A stretch of DNA of 64,000 nucleotides from UMGS1387 sp045540015 (lineage in GTDB: Bacteria > Bacillota > Clostridia > Oscillospirales > CAG-382), in NCBI GenBank assembly GCA_045540015.1, contig JAZQGP010000047.1:1-64000 (forward strand), read 5' to 3'. Below are positions 42,865 through 52,477 of the stretch, in pieces. The first letter of the stretch is position 1; each line of letters begins with the position of its first letter. Both the position numbers and the translations under genes were made by a program. Below the pieces are notes generated by a model, which did no database searches, had not been told where the DNA came from, and worked only from the letters and a program-made list of their open reading frames with translations.

Positions 42865-42923
42865 CTTCCCCCTTTATGTTTTAATTTAGTATGGGCGAAA
42901 CGTGGAAATTTATGCGCAAACTC

Positions 42924-42952
42924 TTGACTAAGACATAAATATCATGTATAAT
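42924..42952 (+). promoter_or_regulatory. Sigma-A promoter of guaB
   Basis: TTGACT (42924-42929), a 17-bp spacer and TATAAT (42947-42952). Only ~40 bp separate it from the ATG, so there is no room for a purine riboswitch. Confidence 0.8.
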
Positions 42953-42991
42953 AATGTGTAAAAATATATAATGAGAGGGAAGTGTATTTTT

Positions 42992-44464
42992 ATGGAAATG
43001 TACTCTGACAAATTTGCAAAAGAAGGCCTTACATTTGACGACGTGCTGCTGGTTCCCGGCAAGAGCGATGTTATGCCTAAGGAAATCGATTTAAGAACAA
43101 AGCTCACAAAAAAAATTGCTCTCAACATTCCGCTTATGACCTCCGCAATGGATACGGTTACCGAAGCAAGAATGGCAATAGCTATCGCACGCGAAGGCGG
43201 TATCGGCGTTATTCATAAGAATATGCCCGCGGAAAAACAGGCTGACGAGGTTCTCAAGGTTAAGAGAAGTGAATACGGCGTTATATTCAATCCGTTCTCT
43301 CTCTCTCCCGAAAACTATGTATATGAAGCTGAAGAGCTCATGGCAAAGTATCGTATTTCGGGTGTGCCGATTGTTGATGCAAGCAAAAAGCTTGTCGGTA
43401 TAATTACAAACCGCGACATGCGTTTCCTTTCCGATTTCAACGGAAAAATCGGCGATGTTATGACTAAAAGCAATCTTGTTACCTCTCATGTAGGAACAAC
43501 TCTTGCAGAGGCTAAAGATATTCTTTGCAAAGCAAAAGTTGAAAAGCTCCCGATTGTTGACGAAAACGGGGTTCTTTGCGGACTTATCACCACAAAGGAT
43601 ATCCTCAAGGCAGAAACATATCCTAACTCCGCAAAGGATGCAAAGGGCAGACTTCTCTGCGCTGCCGCAATCGGTGTAACAAACGACGTTCTCGACAGAG
43701 CAAAGCTTCTTCTTGAAGCAGGTGCAGATGCGCTCATTCTTGACTCTGCTCATGGTCATTCAAAAAACATTCTTGCATGCGTTGATAAAATCAAGAACGC
43801 ATTCCCCGAAGCACAGATTGTTGCAGGTAACATAGCAACTGCAGAAGCTGCACATGACCTTATTGTCGCAGGCGCTGACGCTGTAAAGGTAGGTATAGGT
43901 CCCGGTTCCATCTGTACAACACGCGTTGTTGCAGGTATCGGCGTTCCTCAGATTACAGCAGTTTACGACTGTGCAAATGAAGCCGCAAAAACCGGAACTC
44001 CCGTTATCGCAGACGGCGGTATCAAGTACAGCGGTGATATCACAAAGGCAATCGCTGCAGGCGGTGACGTTGTAATGATAGGCTCGCTTGTTGCAGGCTG
44101 TGAAGAAAGCCCCGGAGAAACAGAAATCTATCAGGGCAGACGCTTTAAAGTATACCGCGGCATGGGATCTCTTGCAGCTATGGAAAAAGGCTCGAAAGAC
44201 AGATACTTCCAGGCAGACCAGAAAAAGCTCGTTCCCGAAGGCGTTGAAGGACGCGTTCCTTATAAGGGAACTCTTGCAGAAACCGTATTCCAGCTCATGG
44301 GTGGACTTAGAAGCGGTATGGGATACTGCGGAACACGCACTGTTGAAGATCTTAAGAATAACGGCAAGTTTGTACGTATTACAGGTGCAGGTCTTCGCGA
44401 ATCTCATCCTCATGATATTTATATCACCAAGGAAGCTCCCAACTACAGTACATCCCACGACTAA
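42992..44464 (+). CDS. guaB: IMP dehydrogenase
   Basis: A 490-aa enzyme oxidising IMP to XMP, the committed step of guanine nucleotide synthesis. FAKEGLTFDDVLLVPGKSDV opens the barrel. Tandem CBS domains sit at ~95-215 (MAKYRISGVPIVDA, LCKAKVEKLPIVDENG). The active cysteine is in KVGIGPGSICTTRVVAGIG (~305), and the flap region has YRGMGSLAAMEKGSKDRYF. I start at the ATG at 42992 after GAGAGGGAAG; the open frame begins seven codons earlier without a site. Confidence 0.96.
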   Translation: MEMYSDKFAKEGLTFDDVLLVPGKSDVMPKEIDLRTKLTKKIALNIPLMTSAMDTVTEARMAIAIAREGGIGVIHKNMPAEKQADEVLKVKRSEYGVIFNPFSLSPENYVYEAEELMAKYRISGVPIVDASKKLVGIITNRDMRFLSDFNGKIGDVMTKSNLVTSHVGTTLAEAKDILCKAKVEKLPIVDENGVLCGLITTKDILKAETYPNSAKDAKGRLLCAAAIGVTNDVLDRAKLLLEAGADALILDSAHGHSKNILACVDKIKNAFPEAQIVAGNIATAEAAHDLIVAGADAVKVGIGPGSICTTRVVAGIGVPQITAVYDCANEAAKTGTPVIADGGIKYSGDITKAIAAGGDVVMIGSLVAGCEESPGETEIYQGRRFKVYRGMGSLAAMEKGSKDRYFQADQKKLVPEGVEGRVPYKGTLAETVFQLMGGLRSGMGYCGTRTVEDLKNNGKFVRITGAGLRESHPHDIYITKEAPNYSTSHD

Positions 44465-44494
44465 TTCAAAAGTTTTTCAAAGGAGACACAAGTT

Positions 44495-45922
44495 ATGAAA
44501 GGGACTGTTTCACGAAAATTTCGTTTTATCGCGGCGGTCACTGCGCTTGCGTCTCTTTTGTCGTTTTGTAATGTAAACGGAGAGTATTATAACGACGAAA
44601 AATTTGAGATTTACAACAACATGAACGGCAATCAAGACGGAGTCAGGTACATTGTGCCAAACCTCTACCGTCAAGATTCGGCATATCCTTACGTCAAGGA
44701 TTTTCCGGTTGTTGTAACAGAAGGCGTTGAATATGTGCCTGTCTCCATGTTTTCGTTGTATTCTTACATCGACGTAACCTACAGCAAGGTAACAGACAAT
44801 TTTTACATGATAAATACAAAGACAAATGAATACCTTTCATTTGATGTAAATCAAGGAGTTGCCGCAACATCGGAAGGAGATACGCTTGACATGGAAACAC
44901 GTATTTTCCACCGTACCCGCTACATTCCGGCAAAAGCAGTGGCGGAAATAATGGGGGTTAACTGTGAAACCTACGATGACCAGGACCACGGAGTTTATGC
45001 TCTTAGAATAAGCGACCATAACGCATCACATTCATTCGACTCGCTTTTGGAACAATATCTGCCCGAGTCGCAGATGCCCTCCACATCCGAGCCGGCTCCC
45101 GCACCTTCGCAAAGCACTGTTACACCCTCGGATTCTACACCTCCTTCATCATATCAGGATCAACATACGTCATATCAGCCTCCCAATAACCCGGTGATTG
45201 ACACACAATATCCGGGTCCATCAGCCTCTTCAGGCAATCAACAAGGGCAATCCCAAACAAAACCGTCAGTCGAGCAACAGGATAAGCCTCAAACCAATCC
45301 AGACCCGATTCTATCAGTAGAAAAACGGCAAGTTGCAATTATGTTTGAAGCGGAAACTGATAAAATCACTTCAAATGTAATAAAGATTCTGACAAACAAC
45401 AAAATATCAGCATCATTTTCAGTAGATCGCGGATTCATTCTCTCGTCTTCCGCAAGTATAAGAAAAATGATTTCCGGGAAACACTCTCTTTCGGTCACAC
45501 TGTCAGACGAAGAAGTACAGTCTTTAACAGAAGAAAATATCAAAGAACAACTTCCGGCTTATCTTGAAGGAGCAAATCAAGCTCTCAGCGCCGTGTGCCA
45601 CAGAAAAACGAGACTCTGCACTCTGCCGAAAAACGTAATAGAGCTTTTCGGCTCAGAAGACGAGCTTAATAAGATTCTCGCAGATAACGGATATGTTTTG
45701 TTTGATGCAAATGTAACTGCAGATAACACTAAAAACGCACTTGCGGTTTACACTGAGCTTTCGCAAGGAATTGTAAATGCCTATCCTAAAAACAAGGTGG
45801 GACTTGTCAAAATGATAATCCCTTGCAACGACAACAGCGCAGGTATTACGGAAAATCTTGCGAAATTTATAAACAAATACCCCAATTTTACGGCAACAGG
45901 TGCCAATGAAACCATGGCGTAG
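44495..45922 (+). CDS. Secreted protein: stalk-like domain plus degenerate polysaccharide-deacetylase-like domain
   Basis: 475 aa. An N-terminal signal or membrane segment (FIAAVTALASLLSF) comes first. Residues ~40-175 resemble the copper-amine-oxidase-N/stalk fold (YVPVSMFSLYSYIDVTYSKV, RYIPAKAVAEIMGVNC). A Pro/Ser/Gln-rich low-complexity linker spans ~190-275. The C-terminal ~195 residues (VAIMFEAETDKITSNVIKIL, ISASFSVDRGFI, HSLSVTLSDEE) have the rhythm of a NodB-type deacetylase but lack the metal-binding Asp-Asp and His-x3-His motifs, so catalysis is unlikely. It follows guaB by 30 bp and precedes a two-component system; it may be a cell-wall sensor partner (inference). Confidence 0.6.
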   Translation: MKGTVSRKFRFIAAVTALASLLSFCNVNGEYYNDEKFEIYNNMNGNQDGVRYIVPNLYRQDSAYPYVKDFPVVVTEGVEYVPVSMFSLYSYIDVTYSKVTDNFYMINTKTNEYLSFDVNQGVAATSEGDTLDMETRIFHRTRYIPAKAVAEIMGVNCETYDDQDHGVYALRISDHNASHSFDSLLEQYLPESQMPSTSEPAPAPSQSTVTPSDSTPPSSYQDQHTSYQPPNNPVIDTQYPGPSASSGNQQGQSQTKPSVEQQDKPQTNPDPILSVEKRQVAIMFEAETDKITSNVIKILTNNKISASFSVDRGFILSSSASIRKMISGKHSLSVTLSDEEVQSLTEENIKEQLPAYLEGANQALSAVCHRKTRLCTLPKNVIELFGSEDELNKILADNGYVLFDANVTADNTKNALAVYTELSQGIVNAYPKNKVGLVKMIIPCNDNSAGITENLAKFINKYPNFTATGANETMA

Positions 45923-45947
45923 ATTTGTTCAAAGGAGAACTGACAAC

Positions 45948-46676
45948 ATGGAAAACAGAAAAAAAAGAATACTTATAATCGAGGATGAACGTGACATCTC
46001 GGAAATCCTGATGTACAACATACAAAAGCAAGGCTATGAATCGGATGCCGCTTACGATGGAGAAAAAGGGCTTGCTCTTGCACTCAGTGCAACATACGAC
46101 CTTATCCTTCTCGACGTTATGCTTCCGAAAATGGACGGCTTTGAAATCTGCCGCAGAGTACGCGAAAGACTTGACACACCGATTATCATGCTTACGGCAC
46201 GCGAAGAGGAAAATGACAAGATAATGGGACTTGACCTTGGCGCCGATGACTACATGACAAAGCCATTCAGTCTCGGAGAGCTTTCTTCGCGCATAAAGGC
46301 GAACATTAGAAGGTATTCTGGTGAATCTGTTTCAAACGCAATTAATGCAGAACGAAAAGCAAAGACAGAAAATAAAAATATAATCACAATTGAAGACCTT
46401 GAAATTGACACCGGAGCATACAGCGTTAAAAAAGCAGGGGTTGAAATTTCACTTTCAAAGCAGCAATACGACCTGCTTGTATTCCTTGCCACAAACAGAG
46501 GCAAAAAATACCGCCAGGAAGCACTTCTTGAACAGGTTTGGGGCTACGATGATTATTACGGTGACGAAAGAACGGTTGACGTTACAGTTGCACGTCTCAG
46601 AAAGCGCATTGAGGACAATCCCTCCGAACCTAAGTACATCAAAAACAAACGTGGAATGGGCTACTATATTGAGTAA
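45948..46676 (+). CDS. OmpR/PhoB-family response regulator
   Basis: 242 aa. The receiver domain has the acidic pair in LIIEDERDIS, the phosphoacceptor in LILLDVMLPKMDG (~Asp55), Thr/Ser in IIMLTAREE and Lys in DDYMTKPFSLGE. The C-terminal winged helix (~145-240) includes KQQYDLLVFLATNRGKKYRQ and VDVTVARLRKRIEDNP. The start is the ATG at 45948 with AAAGGAG upstream. The closest functional types are PhoP/YycF. Its stop codon overlaps the first base of a dispersed repeat, and the partner kinase gene starts 337 bp later. Confidence 0.93.
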   Translation: MENRKKRILIIEDERDISEILMYNIQKQGYESDAAYDGEKGLALALSATYDLILLDVMLPKMDGFEICRRVRERLDTPIIMLTAREEENDKIMGLDLGADDYMTKPFSLGELSSRIKANIRRYSGESVSNAINAERKAKTENKNIITIEDLEIDTGAYSVKKAGVEISLSKQQYDLLVFLATNRGKKYRQEALLEQVWGYDDYYGDERTVDVTVARLRKRIEDNPSEPKYIKNKRGMGYYIE

Positions 46677-46748
46677 CTTACTTTTTTGAAAAAAGTAAGC
46701 AAAAAACTTTTCATTGGTGAAATCGAAGTCTAAACAACTTCGATTTCA
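46676..46748. repeat. Dispersed palindromic repeat, copy B
   Basis: CTTACTTTTTTG/AAAAAAGTAAG followed by GCAAAAAACTTTT and TGAAATCGAA/TTCGATTTCA, nearly identical to copy A at 41241-41315; differences are mainly in the two loops. It begins at the last base of the response-regulator stop codon. Confidence 0.75.
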
Positions 46749-47013
46749 CATCACATTCCTAATGAATTAAGTATAAATTTAAACAACTTTAATTTCACGC
46801 AGCTGCATATTTAAGCAAAATCTGAAAACGAGGTTGCTTAAACCTTGTTTTCGGCAAGAAACGAACGCAGTCCATAATCAACATCCGAGCTGTCCGCGCT
46901 CCTTATATGCGGGCAGCGGTATATGTCGCGTGGTAAATGTTGTACAAAAGCATATGCGCGGTTTGGGTGCAGCGTCACGCTGCTCTCCGAAAGAAAGCGA
47001 GAGGAGGTAAAAA
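46749..47013. other. Intergenic region between response regulator and kinase
   Basis: No gene seen. It has a GAAAACGAGG/CCTTGTTTTC hairpin (about 46824-46854) and a GCAGCG-TCA-CGCTGC hairpin (about 46970-46984) near the kinase ribosome site. I find no convincing promoter. Confidence 0.45.
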
Positions 47014-48801
47014 ATGTATAAGAGCCTTAATTCAAAGCTTGTGCTTATATTTATAGTGTTCATGATTTCGGTTATGGCAACAGTCGGAATATTTCTAATG
47101 AACAGTGTTTTCGGCTTTTATTCTAATGAATTTGTGTCGCGTATAGATGACGGCTTTTCTGAAAACGTGACACGTCAGCTTACCGAAACTCTCGCTTATG
47201 AGGACTTTGCACAGTCACAAAAACAGCTTTTTTCCGCATATGCCAGCATTTTTGGCTTTGACAGCGGAAGAAATTTTTATATTCTCGACAAAAACGCAAA
47301 CATTCTTGCTTCCTCCGATGACTCTGTCGGACGGCTTTCGGTAACGCCCAACCTCATGAACGCTATGAACGGAAAAACAAGCTCAAGTCAGTCATATGGA
47401 GCAGATTTTCTCGATTATGCAAAATATGTGGAAAAAGACGGAAATGCTTGCATAGTATATATAAAAGACGACCTTTCCGAAATGAGAAAGCTGTCGTTCA
47501 TGCAGTTTTCAATTATAATACAGGCGCTTATGGTAGGTCTTATAATAGCACTAATTATGGCGTTTTTCCTTGCCGGCGCAATAACGGGACCCGTAAAAAC
47601 AATCACCGACAGCACCGTGCAGATTGCAAACGGTGAATATTCCCACCGTCTTAAAATCCGCGCCAAAGACGAAATCGGAACTCTTGCCAAAAACTTTAAC
47701 ACCATGGCACAGGTTATAGAAAACACCCTTGGAGAAGTTTCCGGTGAACAGGAAAAGCTTAAAAATGTATTTAACCGCCTCGATGCAGGCGTTGCTGCCT
47801 TTGATGAAAACGGAGTTCTTTTACACATCAACCCAAGTGCACTCGAAATACTTTCGCTTCCCGAAAGCTACTCTCCTTCATTTAACGAGCTGACAGCAGC
47901 TCTCGGCACTCCCGAAATTACAATGCAGCTACTCAAAAAGACCGGTGAAATACATATCGAAGAACAGCCGCTATCGGACATTAAAACCCGAGAGCTTACG
48001 CTTCGCATTGACTACAGCGTATTCGGCTACGACGGAGCCTCAAAATCAGGCTTTATCGCTGTGTTCCAGAACATCACAGAGCAAGCACTGCTTGAAAAGA
48101 ACAGACGTGAGTTTATCGCAAACGTCTCACACGAGCTTCGCACTCCGCTTACAAGCATCAAGGGTGCAACCGAGACGATTATTTCCGACGACGAAATGCC
48201 CGATAGCATAAGACGTCGTTTTCTCGGAATTGTTATGAACGAATCCGACAGAATGACGAGAATTGTTCAGGATTTACTTGTGCTGTCAAGACTTGACAAC
48301 CGAAGAATGTCCTGGAAGCCGACAAAATTTGATTTGTATGGTGCAATTGAAGTAATGTGCAGTGCACTCAGAGCCGAAGCCGAAACACACCGCCACATGC
48401 TCACATTTTCCTCTGTTCATAATATGCCTATGCGCATATATGCCGACAAGGAACGAATTGAACAGGTTATTACCAACATTATCGGAAACGCCATAAAATA
48501 TACTCCCGACGGCGGACAGGTTGACGTGTCGCTTTCTCTTGACGGAAATGACAGCTACAAAATAGTTGTAAAGGACAACGGTGTCGGTATTGCCGAAGAT
48601 GACCTTGTTCATCTGTTTGAAAGATTTTACAGAGTTGATAAGTCACGTTCAACAGATGCCGGCGGAACGGGTCTGGGTCTTTCAATTGCAAAAGACATTA
48701 TTGATGCTCATAACGGAAACATTCAAGTTGAAAGTAAGCCCGGCGAGGGTACAATGGTTATTATTACACTGCCTAAGGATACAAGAGTAAGCAACAATTG
48801 A
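47014..48801 (+). CDS. Membrane sensor histidine kinase (PhoR/WalK type)
   Basis: 595 aa. TM1 (~8-30) and TM2 (~168-192, IIIQALMVGLIIALIMAFFL) flank a ~135-residue extracellular sensor. Then come HAMP (~193-245, GPVKTITDSTVQIANGEYS), a PAS domain (~258-365), HisKA with the phospho-His in FIANVSHELRTPLTSIKGAT (~371) and HATPase_c with N-box IIGNAIKYTPDGGQ and G-boxes DNGVGIAEDDL and GGTGLGLSIAKDI. GAGGAGG precedes the ATG. It is surely the partner of the upstream regulator, with a WalK/PhoR-like layout; the signal is unknown. Confidence 0.93.
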   Translation: MYKSLNSKLVLIFIVFMISVMATVGIFLMNSVFGFYSNEFVSRIDDGFSENVTRQLTETLAYEDFAQSQKQLFSAYASIFGFDSGRNFYILDKNANILASSDDSVGRLSVTPNLMNAMNGKTSSSQSYGADFLDYAKYVEKDGNACIVYIKDDLSEMRKLSFMQFSIIIQALMVGLIIALIMAFFLAGAITGPVKTITDSTVQIANGEYSHRLKIRAKDEIGTLAKNFNTMAQVIENTLGEVSGEQEKLKNVFNRLDAGVAAFDENGVLLHINPSALEILSLPESYSPSFNELTAALGTPEITMQLLKKTGEIHIEEQPLSDIKTRELTLRIDYSVFGYDGASKSGFIAVFQNITEQALLEKNRREFIANVSHELRTPLTSIKGATETIISDDEMPDSIRRRFLGIVMNESDRMTRIVQDLLVLSRLDNRRMSWKPTKFDLYGAIEVMCSALRAEAETHRHMLTFSSVHNMPMRIYADKERIEQVITNIIGNAIKYTPDGGQVDVSLSLDGNDSYKIVVKDNGVGIAEDDLVHLFERFYRVDKSRSTDAGGTGLGLSIAKDIIDAHNGNIQVESKPGEGTMVIITLPKDTRVSNN

Positions 48802-48821
48802 GCTGAAAGAGGATATGATCT

Positions 48822-49538
48822 ATGAAGAAACAAACAGAGCCGCTTTCCTGGACACTTGAAAATGAAGCATTCGGAAAAGGCGCAATCGTCTGCGGAACAG
48901 ATGAAGCAGGCAGAGGTCCTCTTGCGGGTCCAGTATACGCAGCAGCAGTTGTTCTTGATTACAACGACCGCAATAAAGACGAGATTGTCCTACTCAACGA
49001 CTCTAAAAAGCTCACCGAAAAAAAACGCTTTGCTCTGGCTCCAAAAATAAAAAATGCGGCAGTTTCCTACTGTGTTGCCTACAGCACTGTCGAGGAAATA
49101 GAAAACACCGACATCCTGTCAGCATCGCTCCATGCCATGAGAAAAGCAATTGACGGACTCAGTCTTGCAGGAGATAATATATCCGAAGAAAAGAAAAGAG
49201 AGCTTAACATTTGCTGTCTCGGCGGAAAAAGTCTGAGACCAACCGGTGTGCTTGTGGACGGCTGTATTTCAAGGGATTTTACAATCCCTGCAAAAGCAAT
49301 TATCGGTGGCGACGGAATAAGCCCGTCTATTGCAGCAGCATCAATACTTGCGAAAACCGAAAGGGATTTATACTGCACCGAAATCCTTGACAAAAACTAT
49401 CCGGAGTATCTTTTTGCAAAGCACAAGGGTTACGGCACAAAAGACCATTATGCTGCCGTTGACAAATACGGTCTGTGCAAAGAACACAGGGCAAGCTTTT
49501 TCAAAAAGTATTTCGAGAGAAAAAACGGGGAAAGCTAA
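48822..49538 (+). CDS. rnhB: Ribonuclease HII
   Basis: A 238-aa RNase HII that nicks DNA at embedded ribonucleotides. The active site includes GTDEAGRGPLAGPVYAAAVV (DEG motif, Asp and Glu near 27-28), the KKLTEKKR segment, a central Asp in VLVDGCIS and ASILAKTERD. Full length. It starts 20 bp after the kinase gene and is followed 1 bp later by yraN, a common pairing. Confidence 0.94.
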   Translation: MKKQTEPLSWTLENEAFGKGAIVCGTDEAGRGPLAGPVYAAAVVLDYNDRNKDEIVLLNDSKKLTEKKRFALAPKIKNAAVSYCVAYSTVEEIENTDILSASLHAMRKAIDGLSLAGDNISEEKKRELNICCLGGKSLRPTGVLVDGCISRDFTIPAKAIIGGDGISPSIAAASILAKTERDLYCTEILDKNYPEYLFAKHKGYGTKDHYAAVDKYGLCKEHRASFFKKYFERKNGES

Positions 49539-49539
49539 A

Positions 49540-49914
49540 GTGAAAAACACACGGCTCTACGGTGCTTTCGGAGAAGATGCCGCAGCAAAGTATCTTGAAG
49601 AACACGGGTTTACAATTCTCTGCCGAAACTACTGCATAAAAGGCGGAGAAATTGATATAGTCGCGACAAAGGGCGATAGAATCTGCTTTGTCGAAGTAAA
49701 GGCAAGACAGGTATCCTCGGGCGAAAGACCGATGGAAGCAGTCAACGAAGTAAAAAGGAAACGCCTTGCTTTATCCGCTGAAAAATTTCTTGAAGAATAC
49801 AGAGACAATGCGTATGTAAGCGCGCTTGTGCCGCAGCTTTGCGTTGCTGAGATATATACGGACAGCAAATCAAACGCCGTAAAATACGGACTGTTCTTTG
49901 ATTCGCTGTATTAA
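49540..49914 (+). CDS. yraN: UPF0102/YraN-family endonuclease-like protein
   Basis: 124 aa from the GTG at 49540, one base after the rnhB stop. The restriction-endonuclease-like fold is seen in GEDAAAKYLEEHGFTILCRN, GGEIDIVATKGDRICFVEVK (Asp, Glu and Lys of the PD-ExK site) and EAVNEVKRKRLALSAEKFL. The family is widespread but its biological role is not settled. The start is set by the end of rnhB; a longer open frame upstream lies inside rnhB. Confidence 0.9.
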   Translation: MKNTRLYGAFGEDAAAKYLEEHGFTILCRNYCIKGGEIDIVATKGDRICFVEVKARQVSSGERPMEAVNEVKRKRLALSAEKFLEEYRDNAYVSALVPQLCVAEIYTDSKSNAVKYGLFFDSLY

Positions 49915-49936
49915 AAACATAGGGGAGATAAGTTTT

Positions 49937-50872
49937 ATGAAGCTTTTTGACCTGCATTGCGACACTTTGAGTAAAATCTATAAAGGACAGGGAGCTTTTC
50001 TGTCTAACAATCTCGGTGTTTCGCTTGAGAATTTTGAAAAATATGAGAAAAAATCCCAGATTTTCGCAATCTGGAGCAACAGTGAAAGTACAGACGACGA
50101 AGCTTATCTTGAATTTATGCATATGGCGGACTATTTCCGCGACAGCATAAATGAACTTGATGACAAAATAACACTTTGTACAAAAAGTCAAGACCTTGAC
50201 TCCACAGAAAAGCTTTGTGCAATTCTTGCAGTTGAAGACGCAAGGCTTCTAGGAGGCAATCTTGAAAGACTTGAAAAGCTCTACGAAAAAGGCGTGCGAG
50301 TTCTGACGCTCGGCTGGCAAGGATCAACCTGCATAGGCGGCTCTTATGACACGGACGATGGACTTACGGATTTTGGTTTTGAAGTGCTTTCAAAATGTGA
50401 GGAGCTCGGAATAACCATAGATGTATCACATCTTTCGGACAAAAGCTTCTGGGATGTTGCAGGAAAAGCAACAAAACCCTTTATTGCCTCGCACTCAAAC
50501 TCATCCATGCTGTTTAACCACCCGAGAAATCTCACTGATACACAGCTTCGTACAATAGTTTCTTCCGGAGGAATTGTCGGCGTAAGCTTTGTGGGAAACC
50601 ATCTGTCGGCGCTTCTCTCACAGGAGGGAATAAACGAAAACAAGGTGTATGAGACGGTGTGTACACACATCGAGCATTTTCTGTCTATTGACGAAAAATG
50701 CGTTTGCATCGGCTCGGATTTTGACGGAACGGCAATTCTTCCCGGACTTGAGAACGTGTCACAAACAGAAAACCTCTGCAAAGCGCTCGTTAACCGCATA
50801 GGCTCAGAACAAACTGCTGACAACGTTTTTTACAGCAATGCCTATAACTTCTTCGCAAAGAATCTCGGATAA
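49937..50872 (+). CDS. M19-family membrane dipeptidase-like metalloenzyme
   Basis: A 311-aa (beta/alpha)8-barrel amidohydrolase of the renal dipeptidase family. Metal ligands: KLFDLHCDTLSK (His and Asp, residues ~6-8), the bridging Glu in CAILAVEDARLL and the histidines of ITIDVSHLSDKSFWD and PFIASHSNSS. VCIGSDFDGTAILPGLENV (~Asp260) is the catalytic Asp region. The start is the ATG at 49937 after GGGGAG. It probably cleaves dipeptides, perhaps D-amino-acid containing; no signal peptide. Confidence 0.9.
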   Translation: MKLFDLHCDTLSKIYKGQGAFLSNNLGVSLENFEKYEKKSQIFAIWSNSESTDDEAYLEFMHMADYFRDSINELDDKITLCTKSQDLDSTEKLCAILAVEDARLLGGNLERLEKLYEKGVRVLTLGWQGSTCIGGSYDTDDGLTDFGFEVLSKCEELGITIDVSHLSDKSFWDVAGKATKPFIASHSNSSMLFNHPRNLTDTQLRTIVSSGGIVGVSFVGNHLSALLSQEGINENKVYETVCTHIEHFLSIDEKCVCIGSDFDGTAILPGLENVSQTENLCKALVNRIGSEQTADNVFYSNAYNFFAKNLG

Positions 50873-50918
50873 TCAACACAACAGTTAATCAATTCCCTTT
50901 AAGGAAAGGACATATAAA

Positions 50919-52403
50919 ATGAACTACTACAGCACAAGAGACACAGAAAGAAAAACTCCCAAAACTTCAGCCGAAGTCATAAAGCAGGGACTTGCAGATG
51001 ACGGCGGACTTTTTCTTCCCGAAACCATCCCAACCATTGACCTTGATTTTATAAAGGAAATAGGCGCTCTTTCCTATTCCGAAAGAGCAGCAAAGGTGCT
51101 TTCGCTATATCTTACCGACTACACCTATGACGAGCTTCTTACCTGTGCAAAAGGCGCATACGACGATGGCTTTGGCGAATTTGCAGCACCTGTCAGCATG
51201 CTTATCGGTGACGATTTGCGTGTGCTTGAGCTTTGGCACGGACCGACCTGTGCGTTTAAAGACATGGCACTTCAGATAATGCCGAGACTTCTTTCTCTCG
51301 CCCTTAAAAAGACAGGTGAAACCAAAACCGCACTCATTCTCGTTGCAACAAGCGGCGATACGGGAAAAGCAGCTCTTGAAGGCTATCGCGATGTCGACGG
51401 CGTTAAAATCATGGTGTTCTACCCTGAGGATGGCGTAAGCGATATGCAAAAACTGCAGATGACAACTCAAGAGGGTGAAAACGTGTGTGTTTGTGCAATA
51501 AAAGGAAACTTTGACGATGCGCAGACAGGCGTTAAAAAGATTTTCGCTGACAAAGACGCTCAGGCAAAGCTTGCTGAGAATAACACTTTCCTCTCAAGCG
51601 CAAACTCCATCAACTGGGGCAGACTTGCTCCTCAAATTGTTTACTACATTTCCGCATACGCAGACCTTGTTGCACAGGGCGATATTGCTCTCGGTGAAAA
51701 GGTTGACATAACCGTTCCCACAGGAAACTTCGGCAACATCTTTGCCGCATACCTTGCAAAACAAATGGGACTTCCGGTAAACCGCTTTATCTGTGCTTCA
51801 AACAGCAATAATATACTTACTGATTTTCTCAATACCGGTGTATATGACAGAAACCGCAATTTCTATACATCAATTTCTCCTTCAATGGATATTCTCATTT
51901 CTTCAAACCTTGAAAGACTTCTCTATTTTGCAGCCGGCGCTGAAAAGACACGTGCATATATGAAGAGCCTCGGCGATACAGGAAGATACGAGGTTGAAGC
52001 GGACATTCTCGCTTCACTCAAAGCTGATTTCTCCGCTTACTGCTGTGACGAAGACAACTGTAAGGCAACAATCAAGAATATATTTGACAAATATTCCTAC
52101 GTTTGCGACCCGCATACTGCGGTTGCTGTATATGCAGCTCAGAAGTTTGTCGACAAGGAAAACACGGGACTTAAAAACATTGTAGCTTCTACTGCAAGCC
52201 CCTATAAATTCGCTGCAGACGTGCTTCTGTCTCTAGACGAAACCGTTCCCGAAAGCAACAAAGATATCCTTGAAAAGCTTGCAAATGACACAAAGACAGA
52301 AATTCCGTCACCTCTTGCAACTCTCTTCGGAAAACCCGTAAGATTTACAAAATCCGTCGGCAGAACCGACGCGGAAATGTTGCAAGAAGTACTCTCTGTA
52401 TAA
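50919..52403 (+). CDS. thrC: Threonine synthase
   Basis: A 494-aa PLP enzyme that makes threonine from phosphohomoserine. The N-terminus MNYYSTRDTERKTPKTSAEV and QGLADDGGLFLPE are typical of the long fungal/E. coli-type form. The PLP lysine is in ELWHGPTCAFKDMALQIMPR (~Lys110), and the phosphate loop is ATSGDTGKAALEG. It ends at a strong terminator and supplies the substrate of ilvA, which is encoded elsewhere in the window. GGAAAGGAC precedes the ATG. Confidence 0.95.
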   Translation: MNYYSTRDTERKTPKTSAEVIKQGLADDGGLFLPETIPTIDLDFIKEIGALSYSERAAKVLSLYLTDYTYDELLTCAKGAYDDGFGEFAAPVSMLIGDDLRVLELWHGPTCAFKDMALQIMPRLLSLALKKTGETKTALILVATSGDTGKAALEGYRDVDGVKIMVFYPEDGVSDMQKLQMTTQEGENVCVCAIKGNFDDAQTGVKKIFADKDAQAKLAENNTFLSSANSINWGRLAPQIVYYISAYADLVAQGDIALGEKVDITVPTGNFGNIFAAYLAKQMGLPVNRFICASNSNNILTDFLNTGVYDRNRNFYTSISPSMDILISSNLERLLYFAAGAEKTRAYMKSLGDTGRYEVEADILASLKADFSAYCCDEDNCKATIKNIFDKYSYVCDPHTAVAVYAAQKFVDKENTGLKNIVASTASPYKFAADVLLSLDETVPESNKDILEKLANDTKTEIPSPLATLFGKPVRFTKSVGRTDAEMLQEVLSV

Positions 52404-52441
52404 CCCCACATTCAACATTTGAAATTTTATACTATAATTCA

Positions 52442-52474
52442 AGTCGGCAACACAGCTCAGGTTGCCGGCTTTTT
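52442..52474 (+). terminator. Terminator of thrC
   Basis: AGTCGGCAAC/GTTGCCGGCT (52442-52451 with 52461-52470), followed by TTTTC. Confidence 0.82.
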
Positions 52475-52477
52475 CTT

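Noticed and set aside
42952..42992. Guanine/xanthine riboswitch before guaB
   Set aside because: Only about 40 bp separate promoter and start codon.
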